Assembly: GCA_019096155.1 (NCBI GenBank)
Contig: JAHCVI010000002.1
Location: 5,084,001 to 5,148,000, forward strand
Reading direction: 5' to 3'
DNA: 64,000 nucleotides
Source: Staphylotrichum longicolle
Taxonomy: Eukaryota > Ascomycota > Sordariomycetes > Sordariales > Chaetomiaceae
In this document: piece by piece, positions 12,980 through 23,857 of the stretch
How the letters are laid out: each line of letters starts with the position of its first letter
Position numbering within the stretch: position 1 is the stretch's first letter
Notes under the pieces: model-generated
Database searches by the model: none
What the model saw: only the letters and a program-made list of their open reading frames with translations
Told to the model about the DNA's origin: nothing
Made by a program: the position numbers and the translations under genes

Positions 12980-14141
12980 GCCCTGCAGCTCCTGACCCAG
13001 TCTTCCTTCGCTCGAAATGCCCCACTGGCTCCCCAGTCTCCTGTCCAGTCGCCTGTCTCCATCGAGGCCAGCCTTTCATCTCTCGCTCCCGAACAGCCCT
13101 CCTCCCTCCTGCTCCTCTTTCTCTCCTCTGCATCACCAGCACACCACCCTTCCTTTTCGCCCTTTCCCTCTTCCTCCCTTCGTGGTGCCTCTTCGTGCCG
13201 TCGCCGTCGTTGCTCGTCGTAATTTTTGGTTCGACCACCAGAATTCGCCCATCGCCTCATCGTTCTCTCGACCCGCTGCACAAATTCGCGATCAAAAAAA
13301 AAAAAAAACAGAGGATAAAAAAGGAGGCATTCGGAAGGCTCACCACCAAAATCATTTTAATCCTTGTATTCTATTGCGCACATATCATACATTTCGTTGC
13401 CGTTGTCTGCGAGTCTCGACCAGATCGCTTTTCGCCTCCGACGCAGGGACACACAACATACCTTAATTTTTCCCGGACTGGCGAGCCCTTCCTGCGCGAC
13501 CGAGAAGCTGCATCGCATCGGCGACAGAGCTTGTCCACGCCGCTGTTTCTTTGACACTTTGCCGCGCGTCGAGTTCAAAGCACGACATCCACTTGACGTC
13601 TTACTGAGTGTTGGAACTCGCCTGCCTGGGCTTGTGCAGTGCCCCTCTTCTTCAGCTGCTACCGTCGCTGTGCCCAGCTGCAACCATCACGACTTGGCAC
13701 ACTGGCTCGCGTCTCTCGCCATCGCTGAAACCCCCTCAGGGAAGCTGCGTCCCTCCTGCACCACGGCCGAAGCTGCAACCTTCGTCATTCTTCGAAGACC
13801 AACTCGTTCCGTCCATCTCTCTTTCCGCCAGCGCTTTGCCGACCTTTTCGACGCTCATTCAAGCACTCCACCATCGTTTTCAACTGTTAATATCATCCGT
13901 CCTCGCATTTTTCGGCCGACCGGTTTTGCAACACCCATCCATTATTCGATTTTGATAGTCTGAAGCAAGGATTTCTCGCATCATCGTTTTTTCGGGGCCT
14001 CCGAGAGAGACCAGATAGACTACGCCGCCGCAATTTGAACGTTCGACCACGTTTTCTTCGCCGCGACGATTTTCATCCGTACTTTCTAATATTCGCACCC
14101 GCCGCTTCGCGTCTTTCGACTTTTCTGACAGACACACAACA
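12980..14141 (+). promoter_or_regulatory. Long pyrimidine-rich leader of the Q-rich protein gene
   Basis: From about 13,000 the plus strand becomes strongly C/T-rich, typical of fungal transcription starts and leaders. It includes an A-tract of about 15 at 13,293-13,308 and many upstream ATGs. The leader runs without a convincing coding frame to the ATG at 14,142, implying a 5' UTR of up to about 1 kb unless an intron lies inside it. The upstream ATGs suggest translational control or a spliced leader (inference). Confidence 0.45.
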
Positions 14142-15917
14142 ATGGACGCCGGCAGTCTCGCTCAGATGTCTCACGCTCCGTTCAACCAGGCCCACGGCCT
14201 GACCATGGGCTCCGGCCTGGCCTCTCGCCGCGGAGGCCAGAACATCAAGCCGCTCTCGTTCGACGCCATCAAGTCGCCGACCGACCGCGACAATGGCCTG
14301 CCAACTCCTCGCACCAGCCGGTCGCATTTGCTCGCGGGTCTCCGCACTGCTCCCAGGTCGGCCACTGCCACGAGCTTCCCGAACCTTCCGTCCCCGACGA
14401 CTGTCGCACCGCAGGCGCGGAACCGCAACTCGATGGCCCCCGGTATGTACGACGCATCCAGCCTGTACAACGGACCCAAGACGTCGATGCCGCGCTTTGC
14501 TGGTCAACCCCAGGTCCAGCAGCAGGCTCAGCAGCAGCCGCAGCAGCAGCAGCAGCAGGTCTTCAACCCAGTCTCGTCTTTCAACCAGCAGCATTACACA
14601 GCCGAGCAGGTTCTGGCGCCCCCGCAACTGCAGCTGGATGAGGCTCGCGAGCACATTGACCCCAACCTCCATGCCCAGCTTCTGTACACCAACGCCTACT
14701 TGTCCGAGCAGCAGCAGCGTCTTCAGCAGCAGCTGAGGGCACTTCAGGCTGCCGCTCAGCAGTTCCAAGGTCTCAGCCTCAACGGCCAGGCTCAGATGAT
14801 GCAACAAGGCTATCCGGCTTTGTACCAGCAGCAGCTGCAGAACGCCCAGGCCATGATGGCTCCGGCAACGCCTCAGTCTGGTGTCTACGCCGTCTACGAT
14901 CACGTTACTGGCCAGCAGACGCTGTACATGGACCCCAGCCAGGCTCAAGTCCAAGCCCAGGTCCAGGCTCAGGCCCAGGCCCAGGCCCAGGCACAGGCGC
15001 AGCTCAATGCCCAGCTCCACGCACAGCTTAATGCTCAGCTTGTCAACCAGGCCCAGCTGGCGAATGCCTACGCCAACGTGCAGCAGCCCGCCGTTGGCAC
15101 TCCCCGTCTGCAGGTTTCTCCCCCGCCCGCGATGCCTGGCGCAACCGGGTTCCGGATCCCGACCCCGCCCCGCCGGTACGACTCGCCCGCCGACACCCAC
15201 ACGCCTTTGCCGCCGCCTTCCGCCAATGCCTTCCGCCGGGGTCATAAGAAGTCTCCGTCCGTCTCCAACAAGGCTCAGCTGTCGATTGCGACCAACGAGG
15301 ATCCTCTCAAGTCAGCCGGGCCTAAGACCGCGTCTTTCCCGCTCACGCCCCTGACTGCTGGCTATGGACCTGGCCAAGGACGCGCCGGCGAGCACCCTGT
15401 CCGCCAGCCACGGAACCCGCCGTCTCTGGACGAGCTCAAGTCGAAGCCGACGGCCAAACACGAGGGAAGCAAGAACTTTGTTACTCGCACCCGCCGTTCG
15501 GCCATCAACAACCTTGTGCGGGCCGGACTCGAGAGGCGCAAGGAGGCCCGGAGCTCGGGAAGCATCAGTCCCATTTCCGAGAGCACCGAGGAGCTCGTCG
15601 AGACGCCCATGACGGACAATGACAGCGACTCTGGCCGTAGCGGGTCGGGCAGCCTGATTGACCGCGACGAGTGCAGCCTGCCCAGCTCGAGAACTAGCAC
15701 TGCCAGCTGGGGCGCCATCGGCTCCGACCGCCCGAGCTCCCGCCAGAAGGCCCATCGCTCCAGCGTTGACAGCGCGCCTTCCGACTCGGAGAATGCTCCT
15801 GGAAGCTTCGCCAGTCTCCTCAAGAACAGCAACCGGGGCGTCAAGGTTGAGGGCGATGTCCAGCGCAAGGCCAGGCTCGTTCTTACCAGCGCCGAGAAGC
15901 GCAAGCTCGCTGCCTAG
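14142..15917 (+). CDS. Glutamine-rich low-complexity protein, unknown function
   Basis: 591 residues in one exon with strong codon bias. The N-terminus (1-120) contains conserved-looking short motifs (KPLSFDAIKSPTDRD, RNRNSMAPGMYDASSLY). A poly-Gln block lies at about 124-150, a helical Gln/Leu-rich segment at about 185-215, and an Ala-Gln/Val-Gln alternating block at about 267-316. The latter is encoded by a degenerate CAGGCC hexamer array. The C-terminal half holds a basic FVTRTRRSAINN segment near 445, acidic/Ser-rich stretches and a terminal KARLVLTSAEKRKLAA. Related fungal proteins are often labelled 'cell wall proline rich', but there is no signal peptide, so I expect a cytosolic or nuclear protein. 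Prion-like composition suggests an RNA- or condensate-associated role (inference only). Confidence 0.8.
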   Translation: MDAGSLAQMSHAPFNQAHGLTMGSGLASRRGGQNIKPLSFDAIKSPTDRDNGLPTPRTSRSHLLAGLRTAPRSATATSFPNLPSPTTVAPQARNRNSMAPGMYDASSLYNGPKTSMPRFAGQPQVQQQAQQQPQQQQQQVFNPVSSFNQQHYTAEQVLAPPQLQLDEAREHIDPNLHAQLLYTNAYLSEQQQRLQQQLRALQAAAQQFQGLSLNGQAQMMQQGYPALYQQQLQNAQAMMAPATPQSGVYAVYDHVTGQQTLYMDPSQAQVQAQVQAQAQAQAQAQAQLNAQLHAQLNAQLVNQAQLANAYANVQQPAVGTPRLQVSPPPAMPGATGFRIPTPPRRYDSPADTHTPLPPPSANAFRRGHKKSPSVSNKAQLSIATNEDPLKSAGPKTASFPLTPLTAGYGPGQGRAGEHPVRQPRNPPSLDELKSKPTAKHEGSKNFVTRTRRSAINNLVRAGLERRKEARSSGSISPISESTEELVETPMTDNDSDSGRSGSGSLIDRDECSLPSSRTSTASWGAIGSDRPSSRQKAHRSSVDSAPSDSENAPGSFASLLKNSNRGVKVEGDVQRKARLVLTSAEKRKLAA

Positions 15918-17590
15918 TCAGCACTGGGATTTGGGGGATGGTGAGCCGGATATCCGCATCTTATGCTAATTCACGATTATGCCCATGTGTTTTCTTCCTC
16001 GCCGGTCGCGGGCACTTCTTAGGGTTGGGTTGCAGCGCATCTCCACCTCAAGGTGCCCGGGCATGGCTTACGAAGTCGCTTTTTTTCTGCCTTTCTTGAG
16101 ACGACTGGAACCTGACGTTTGACAATGGGTTTTACGTTTGGGAAGCCCTGCTTTTTTTCTTCTCTCTCTCCTTTACACATTATGACGGGGCTGTTTTCTC
16201 TTTTTGGTTGCATTTTGGGAGCAATGCCTTGGTTTTTCATCTTCGATTCTCGTCGGCATCGACCCGCTTCTGGCTTCGCCCTTCCGATATGGCAATGCGG
16301 AGGACTGGCCTGGGCCAACTCGGCCCTTCGATTCTTAGAAACATGTACCGGCACTCACGACAATCATCCTCGTCACGCCTTACGGCCATGCTTTGCAGCT
16401 CGGGAACAGGCAGCCCGGAGCTTAGACCATCGCAGGCTTGGGCATGGAGATATCAGCCATATCAACGAACAATGGGTAGCTGGACAACGGGGTGTTTTGG
16501 GGGACAAAGACAATACGGACGACGGTTGATTTGATGGACTTGGACCTGGGATAGGATTCAGGGTGTTCATGACGCTGTTTCTTGCTCCTTCTGAATGGGG
16601 AAACCCGGGTTTGGGAGAGACGATGCCAGGGTCTGACATCTGGGACGAATCGTCGTGATGACGTCCAATGATGCGACGTGGTTTCGACTCGGGGAGGCGC
16701 GTGTGGTTGAGATGTCGAAAGACGGCTTTGCTAGCTAGCTACCCTCCGTAGTCTTCGATTCAATGGTCCATTATTGCCTATCTTGTAGCCATCCACGCGG
16801 TTCAAACCGTGCATCCTGTCACTGTGAAATAACTGTCTGAAGCTCAGATCAGAAAACTCTTGGCCGTTAGGCTTCTTGTCACCACCTGACCCCCAACCTC
16901 AACTCCCAGAACAGCTCCAAATGTTTATCAGGTCTGGGACACATCATCAGCCGAGAACAGAGGCATGATTGGACTACAATACCCGTCAGCCGCCAAAGAG
17001 ACGGCGCACCATCCGTAGGCTTCTGGTTAGGTAGGTATCTGATTGAGTGGTTGCTGAGAGCATTCAGGGGGTGAGGTGGAGACATGGAGGGTGTATGGCA
17101 CATGGTCTTGGGTGACATTCTTGGCTTTTTAATAAATTAGAATGGTGGAGTGTCTCCATGGTATCGTAAAACGATTGAGGAGGTGTCTGATGTGAGAGGG
17201 CTGTTCATCGCGAGTGTGTGAATGTGCTTGCTGGGCGGTCAGAGGCTGTCTGTGATGGTGTCTGGAATCAGCCATGCCGTGAGTTGCATCTCCCGAGCTG
17301 TTGTTGCCGGTTTGTTTCCCTTTTGGTCTTTGAGTCTGACTGGAACCGGTGGAAAGGGACAAGAAGGGTCGCGTGAAGGCTTCCTTGTTGCTGAGGAGTT
17401 TGCGTAGCAGGTTGTGTAATCCTACATGAAGGTGAAAGCTTCACAACTGGATGTGTTACACTCCCATGCGTGTGGACACTGTGCATTCAAGAATGACTGT
17501 GCTCTGGTCTGGGAAACTACCTTATCAAGGTAAGGTAGGTTCAAAAGGGATTCAGCACAGGACTTGGTAACCTACAGACCTCTCCCCGTG
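15918..17590. other. 3' UTR and intergenic region
   Basis: T-rich sequence with no coding signal follows the stop codon of the Q-rich gene, probably its 3' UTR for several hundred bases. Minus- and plus-strand frames here are short and lack domains. The end of the F-box relic begins at 17,591 on the other strand. Confidence 0.5.
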
Positions 17591-18646
17591 TCAGTCTTCA
17601 TATTTGCGCCTCTGAAAGTCCAAGCTAATCCCCCGCTTTGCCAACGCTCGTTCCAACACCGCCACTTTATCCTCTTCCCAGTGTTCATGAAGGTCATCGT
17701 CTTCCCTCGTGCGCAGCTGGAGATGTTTCAACTTTGGGGCGTGGGCAAGGACCGCTTTTCGGATCTCGCACAGGTTAAACTGCTCAACCCCGACCAGGAC
17801 CCGCCATTTCATATTTGAGCGTCTCCAGGTTAGGGCAAGCGGAGAGAATTTTGACCAAATCGCTATAGCCGAGGGCGCTGCATTCGAGGTCTAGACTCGT
17901 GACTTTGGCGAGACATCCCGGTTCCACATGTCTGCACCCATTGATCGACCAGAAGCACATGTGGTTATGTCCGGGGCCGCCCGAAACAGACGAGCGATTT
18001 TGTCAAAGGAGAAGCCAGATTCGTCATCGCCATGGCTGAGAGAGACGCGCTGCAGGCGTGGCAGTGACCGTGGGCGAAGAAACCGAAAGGCGTCGGCGTA
18101 CCAGAGGAGGCGTTGAGGCGGCTGAGACGGGACAAAGGGGAAGGAGGATATCGAGTGGCACATTGTCGCTTCTCGAGAACCTGTGCCCGTCCTCGAGGAG
18201 TGCTGGGTCGACCGTTTCTCCTGCTTCTAGCATTGCGGCTGAGAATATCCGAAACTGGTCGTTGAAGAATGCCACCACCTCGGGCGCGCAGCGAGGGCGG
18301 TGACACGAGACGGGCGGTGGACGCAGAGCTCCCGGACGAACTGAGCGAGGTCGGGGCGCGCCAACAGAGTCGCGGCGAGCAGCCACCACTGTTCTTCGCA
18401 GTTAAGAAAGTGGTAGAGGTGCCGCGTCGCCAGGCTGTTGAGTGCTCGTGATGTCAGGCAGAGGGAAGAGAGGGTCGTGACACGATCACGGCTGCGACGG
18501 TCGAGTCCACGGCAATGACAACCGCGCAAAGCGTCGCCGTCGCTGTAGAGGTCGCACCCCTCATAATGCCTCGGCCCGCAGAAGAGGCAGAAGCCCCTGA
18601 GAATGCCATCGGCCACTTCGACAGGGAGGGCGCTGAAGCAGGCCAT
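17591..18646 (-). pseudogene. F-box/LRR-type protein broken by several frameshifts
   Basis: Reading starts at ATG 18646 with an F-box-like segment (LPVEVADGILR, then LTSRALNSLATRHLYHFL). It continues in three different frames with no splice sites between them. Frame changes are visible near 18,315 (ELCVHRP to PVSCHRPRC), near 18,130 (LDILLPLCP to YADAFRFLRPRSLPRL), near 17,940, and near 17,793 (KYEMAGPGRG to VEQFNLCEIRKAV). The last frame ends with an acidic HEHWEEDK and RKYED terminus, as I recall for complete proteins of this fungal family. Homology therefore persists over the full length while the frame does not. Intact members would be substrate receptors for SCF ubiquitin ligases. Either a recent pseudogene or a locus with assembly indels; in-frame stops inside the homologous segments were not seen. 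Confidence 0.65.
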
Positions 18647-18979
18647 GAGTGCGTCGTCCAGGCTGAAGTGATGTTGGCCAAGTGTGGGGGGGGGGACGAA
18701 ACGGGAAGTCTGACAAGAAGTTCAAGGGTAATCACACGCTAACACTCAACACTTGCATTAAGGTTGGTTGCCTTGGCCCAGATTGGCCATTCATCCGGCG
18801 TTGTTGCCTAGAGCTGAACAGCCCTGCAAAGTACCCCCATCCGGTCAAACTGGAAGCGGAGAGAATGGGGTCTAGGGGTGGTATTGCTGTGATGAGCATT
18901 TATTGCATGTAGGGAGAGCACGTTGTCGGCGACCGGCCCCTTGAGGGACAGTCGTCGGGCCACGTCTCCATCACGACCT
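18647..18979. other. Short intergenic spacer with G10 tract
   Basis: No gene seen. A run of ten G lies at 18,686-18,695, just upstream of the minus-strand F-box relic; such a run is prone to length error in sequencing. Confidence 0.5.
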
Positions 18980-20068
18980 CTAGGCGCTGTTGGTTGCCGC
19001 GTCCATCGCAGCAATCGCCTGCGCGATGCGCAATGAGGATGCCTCCCTTTCACTGGGCACGGGCTTCTCTGCGCCGTCGTTTCCCGCTGGAGGTTCCGCG
19101 CTGGCGAGTTCGGCGAGCCTTGAGCGCCAAAAGTTCCATCGCTCGAGGCTCCGCGGGGGTACGCCCTTGCACAACAGCCCAGTGGGAATTGCCTCCTGCG
19201 CTTCCTCGTCCAATCCTTCAGTCAAAGCCATGTTTCGGCGGAGGAGGTGCGCGCATTTCGTCAGCCACTGGGTCGCGACCCAGAGATAGCACTCGAAAAC
19301 GACTCTCTCCTGCGGCGTCGTCTCCAGAGCCTTGCTTATCTCCCAGTAGGGCAGCACCATCCAGCGGGGAAACTCGTCTTTCAGGAGCCGGGACATAAAG
19401 GAGTTCAACCGTTTCCATGCGTCCACGTCCTCGGAGCTGTAGTCCTCCAACTCCGTGGGATCTTTGCAGGTAATCTATTAGCTTTCGTAGCTCGCTCCCA
19501 GCGCGCCAGGGCATGAGGAGGCTTCCTGGACTTACCATTCCACTTGTCAAAGAGGTACTCGTTCAGATTCGGCAACTTGGCCCAATCCAGTGTGCTGCCC
19601 TAGAACCCAGTCTCAGTCAGCTCCTTCATGATTGAGAGGATCAGTGTGTTTGCTCACTTCGAATTCGACCACCGGTCCGCCTGTGGAGTGCAATGTCTCA
19701 ATGACGGCAACGAGTGCAGCGTGCCATGGATGATCCACGGGCACAAGCCACACGGCACTCAGGAACACCATCCAGAGGTCCCAGAGTAGCCCATCTGCGT
19801 CCGCTCTCGACTCGCTCGAGATGAAGAACTGCCGTAGATCGTCGGCGAGTTTGGCCGCCACCGTAGCGGGATCATGGCTTGACTCCAAGGCAGCAGTAAA
19901 GGTGCGGATAATATCTGCTTCGCCTTGAGTCTCTTCGGGTTCATGCAGGACAGCAAGGTCGGGATCGCCGCTCGACTTCAACTTCGCATTTAAGATGCTG
20001 AGAACATCTGTTTGGCCTTGGGTCTGGTTGGGTTCGTTTGAGACTCCAGGATTAATATTTGCCGCCAT
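18980..20068 (-). CDS. DUF3632-family protein (three exons)
   Basis: Exons 20068-19658, 19599-19536 and 19461-18980 join to 318 residues. Introns begin GTGAGC and GTAAGT and end CTAG and AAAG. The spliced middle exon reads GSTLDWAKLPNLNEYLFDKWN and runs in frame into DPTELEDYSSEDVDAW. The first ATG in frame is 20068; upstream in-frame codons lack ATG. The order of segments (Ala-rich N-terminus, a helical WDLWMVFLSAVWLVP block, WNFWRSRLAEL near the C-terminus) fits the DUF3632 family, which is expanded in Sordariomycetes and has no known biochemical role. No transmembrane segment or signal peptide is evident, so it is probably cytosolic. Its neighbour is an F-box relic; both belong to fast-evolving fungal families. 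Confidence 0.8.
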
Positions 20069-21524
20069 GACGAACGTACGAAGAGTGAAGGAGAGGTTGT
20101 AAATGTTTGTTGGATGCAATGTCGGGGGTAATGAAAGGCACGATTGTGAAGATTTTTGTATGTTGACGTGGAAGAGAAAAAGGAGCTGGCGAATCTGGCG
20201 ATGTGAGTGAATCGGGAATCACCCAAATTACAAGGTAACTGATTGGAGCGGAAGAAAGGGATGCTGAGAACTTCGATGTGACCAACAGCTCAGCTCCCGG
20301 GGGGTTAGACTTGTATGTTGGTCGTCGTTCCCGGCCTGCAGGCGACAAGCCCCTCACCCACAGTCCATACTCCGGTCATCACTGGAAACTCACCGCCGTG
20401 GAAGGGAGGGAAGAGGGAAACCCGGTGGCACACACCGCCGTCTGCAATGACAAGGAACGCACCGAGGTCAAGGTCATTTATCACGATCCCAGCAAGCTAT
20501 TCCCGGTTGGCTCCATGTCAGTCCAGAAACCTTCCACCCAGGCAACCTGTGTCCCGCAAGGTTCAGGCCCGATAGCTCCCGCGCGAAGGCTTCGAGAAAA
20601 GCTGCTACCGCATGGCCTGTCACATGCATGTGGGTTTTTGGTGCTGAATTGGCATGCTCGGGATTGGGGGTTGGTCAGTAACCTTTGTTGGCGGACAGTG
20701 CCTTGGGTGGCAGGTATTTGAGTTTCAATTCGCTTCCAGGATATAATAGCTCGCTACTTCATGTTGGTTCCATGGAATCATATTCGTTTGCTTTCTGTTC
20801 AAACTGATTCGTCTCGTACCTGAGTCGCAAGCCATCCTGCTTCCTTTCTCTTGTCTCTTGTCATTCGTCCTCTTCAAAGGGTTCAACCCCGGCGAGAGAA
20901 AGGTCCATCATAGCTTTTTTGTTTTGACACGTGCCAAGTGCGCTGTGCGATACCAGCCGAATAGTCGCTAGCATGTTGTCTCGGCCATGTCTGTGGACAA
21001 CTCGAACTGCCCCTACGGTTATTTCGCCAGGAGGCACGACACTGATACGCTTTAAGGGCCTTGACACGCTCAGTAGGGAGTATACATTTGGGTTCCACCA
21101 CTTTGCCTACAGTACCTGACCCATTGCCAAAGCCCCATCGCACCCCGCCTCGAGTTGCCGGTCCCTGACTCCGGGATTGTGGGTCTCTGTTCCGTCTCCG
21201 CCGAGGCCGGCGCGGGTTAGCGCGGGCAGTCAGCTGCATGTCGTCATCCGAAAAGCAAACTGCAGACGTTATTTCCGACGAGCCATTTGTAAATCGTGAG
21301 TTTGTCAGTTTATCTCCGTCTTGACAGGAACTGGAAAGACTGTTATAAAGCGAGACCTATCCTGACCCCTATTCAACCCCTTTTCACTTCATCCCCCCTC
21401 AACATCAAACTGACTCACTCACGATCCACAGTGATCACCAGGTACATGTACGCCAACAAAACCCCGCATCTAGACTGAGGACTGGAAACCTTGGGATACC
21501 ATCATGACCCTTCTCACAGCCACC
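20069..21524. other. Intergenic region, promoters of the DUF3632 and AKR genes
   Basis: About 1.45 kb between divergently placed genes. No open frame with a recognisable domain, no RNA gene and no repeat family was found. Confidence 0.5.
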
Positions 21525-22646
21525 ATGTCGCCCCTCATCGCCCAATCACCCAACCTCGCGTCATCCTGGGCCTGATGACCTTTGGCCCTGATGAGTCGAC
21601 GGGCGCCCGCATCACCGACGTCGGCGAGTTCGGCAAGGTGCTTGACAAGCTCCAGTCGCGCGGTTACAACGAGGTCGACACGGCTCGCATGTACATTGGC
21701 GGCAAGCAAGAGGCCTTCACGCGCGAGGCCGGGTGGAAGGACCGCGGTCTGACCCTTGCGACCAAGATCAACTACCCGACGCAGCCTGGGGAGAACACCT
21801 ACGACAAGGTCTTGCAGTCACTTGATGTCAGTCTGAAGGAGCTCGGGGCCGACTGCCTGGATATTCTGTACTTGCATGCTGCTGTATGTTTCATTTCTTC
21901 CAAAGCATCACCTGCTCTGGTCCTCCAGGACGAGAGTCTGACAGAAACAGGACCGTGGCACACCCTTCGCCGAGACGCTCCGCGCCATCAATGACCTGCA
22001 CAAGGCCGGCAAGTTCGTCAACTTTGGCATCTCCAACTTCACCGCCTTTGAGGTCGCCGAGATCGTCATGACGTGTAAGTACAACGGCTGGGTGCGCCCG
22101 ACCATCTACCAAGCCATGTACAACGCCATCACGCGCGGCATCGAGGCCGAACTCATCCCCGCCTGCCAACGCTACGGCCTTGACGTGGTCGTGTACAACC
22201 CGCTGGCCGGTGGGCTGCTGTCGGGCAAGATCAAGTCGGCCGACATGGTGCCCGCCGAGGGGCGCTACAGTGACAGCGCCGCGCTGGGCAAGCGGTACCG
22301 GGAACGCTACTTCAGAGATACCACGTTCCGCGCGCTGCAGGTGATTGAGAAGGCCGTGGAGGAGGCCGGGTTGACCATGAGCGAGACGGCGCTGCGGTGG
22401 GTGGTGCACCATTCTGCGCTCAAGATCAAGGACGGGAATGACGGCATCATCATTGGTGTGTCAAGCATTCAGCAGCTGGACGGTAACCTGACGGACTTGG
22501 AAAAGGGGCCGCTGCCGGAGAGCGTGGTCAAGGCGCTGGACGAGGCATGGGCCATCACCAAGGCCGACACGGTTGTGTACTGGCATCACGACCTCAAGTA
22601 CACCTACGATACGCGGGAGGCGCTGTTTGGCGCCGGAGCGCAATAG
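21525..22646 (+). CDS. Aldo/keto reductase, AKR7 (aflatoxin-aldehyde-reductase-like); N-terminus out of frame
   Basis: Two exons, to 21883 and 21951-22646, with a 67-nt GTATGT...CAG intron, encode a (beta/alpha)8 NADPH oxidoreductase. Visible family marks are EVDTARMY (catalytic Asp and Tyr), LATKINY (Lys), ILYLHAA (His), GISNFTAFEVAEIV and YNPLAGGLLSGK in the cofactor-binding half. The natural start expected for the family is ATG 21525 (MSPLIAQSP). One base is missing near 21,551-21,553, so that ATG reads into a stop and the barrel frame (RVILGLMTFG) has no ATG before 21575. Either the start has moved to 21575, cutting into the first beta strand (334 residues), or a base was lost in the genome or the assembly. 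Likely substrates are aldehydes or dialdehydes. Confidence 0.8.
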
Positions 22647-23233
22647 TGATGGTTATGAAGAGGACCAACTTGGAATACTAAAAGAGTCTAAGATGTGCAC
22701 AAGACAGCGAGTGATTCAGGTTTCTGCGACTTTTTCCCAGCCAATGCTCCCTGCTCATGGCTTTGTGAGAAATCACAGAATTGGGGCTCGGTGCCTGTCG
22801 TGACATCCTTGTGTGCTCGCTTGCATCAGATCATGTCGGCGGAGGGAATGATGACCCGGCTCGAATTTACGCTCGGCCGAGACACGCGCCGGCCGAGACG
22901 CGCCCATCTCACGACTGTGCACGCCAACCGAGCGCGGCAGCACGTGAGACCCCTGAAGCTGACCACTCACCGCCGTTCTTCAGAGAATGTGGCGTTACTC
23001 GGCACGCCATTTACGAGCAGATGCCTGTTGCCCCCGGCAGCAACTCCTCTTGAGCCCCGAGATGAAAGAGCAACGTCACCCTTCATTTATTATCCAATCC
23101 TCAGGCCTCTTCATCACCACCTCGTATCTCAGTCAGTGCCTTGATCTCAAAAGACCATCAACACAATCACCAACCAACTCCTCAATCTAAGAACCACCAC
23201 CACCACCACCACCACCAAAACCAAACCGCAACC
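22647..23233. other. Intergenic, promoter of the VOC-fold gene
   Basis: No gene seen. The final 80 bases are rich in CAC/ACC repeats, a common feature of fungal leaders just before an ATG. Confidence 0.5.
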
Positions 23234-23857
23234 ATGCCCCTCGGCCACATCTCCCTCCCCACCACCCCCTCCACCTACAAACCCATGCGCGACTTCTACC
23301 TCGCCACGCTCACCCCGCTGGGGTACACCGTCTACGAGGAGCAAGAGGGCGTCTTCTTCGGCCTGCAGTCCAACCACAACCCGGACTTTTGGCTGCACTG
23401 CGCCCCCCCGGGCAGCGCCGAGCTGCCGCTGGTCGACCGCAGCCTGACGGCTGAGGAGAATCGCAAGATTCTCGGCGGGCGGACGCATCTTGCTTTTACG
23501 GTGGGCGGGAAGAAGGCGGTGGAGGCGTGGTTTAGGAATGCCGTGTAAGTTTTTTTCTCTACTCTCTCTCTCGGATTAGATGAGGGGATTGAGAAGGGAG
23601 GAAGTATGGTGCTGACGTTTTGACTTAGAAAAGCGGGTGGTATCCCGAACGGGGAGCCGGGCGAGAGACCGGAGTATGTCAAGGGGTATTATGCCGCGTT
23701 TGTGCTGGACCCGCTGGGGAACAATGTCGAGGTTGTGCACTTCAATCCGTGCTGGCTGCAGGTGATGAAGATGGTGCCGGGCATTGCGATAGCCGTGTTT
23801 GGTGCGGTTGCGGGACACTTTGCGTTGGGGTATGCGAAGGCGGCGGGCTGGGTGTGA
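23234..23857 (+). CDS. Glyoxalase/bleomycin-resistance/dioxygenase (VOC) fold protein
   Basis: Exons 23234-23544 and 23629-23857 join in frame across an 84-nt GTAAGT...TTAG intron to give 179 residues. The N-terminal GHISLPTTPSTYKPMRDFY and C-terminal DPLGNNVEVVHF are the start and end strands of a VOC module, with the usual metal-binding His and Glu positions. The length fits a single two-module VOC protein. An extra hydrophobic tail (about residues 150-179, VPGIAIAVFGAVAGHFALGY) could anchor it to a membrane, which is unusual for this family. Small fungal relatives are mostly uncharacterised lyases or dioxygenases, so the substrate cannot be named. Confidence 0.82.
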
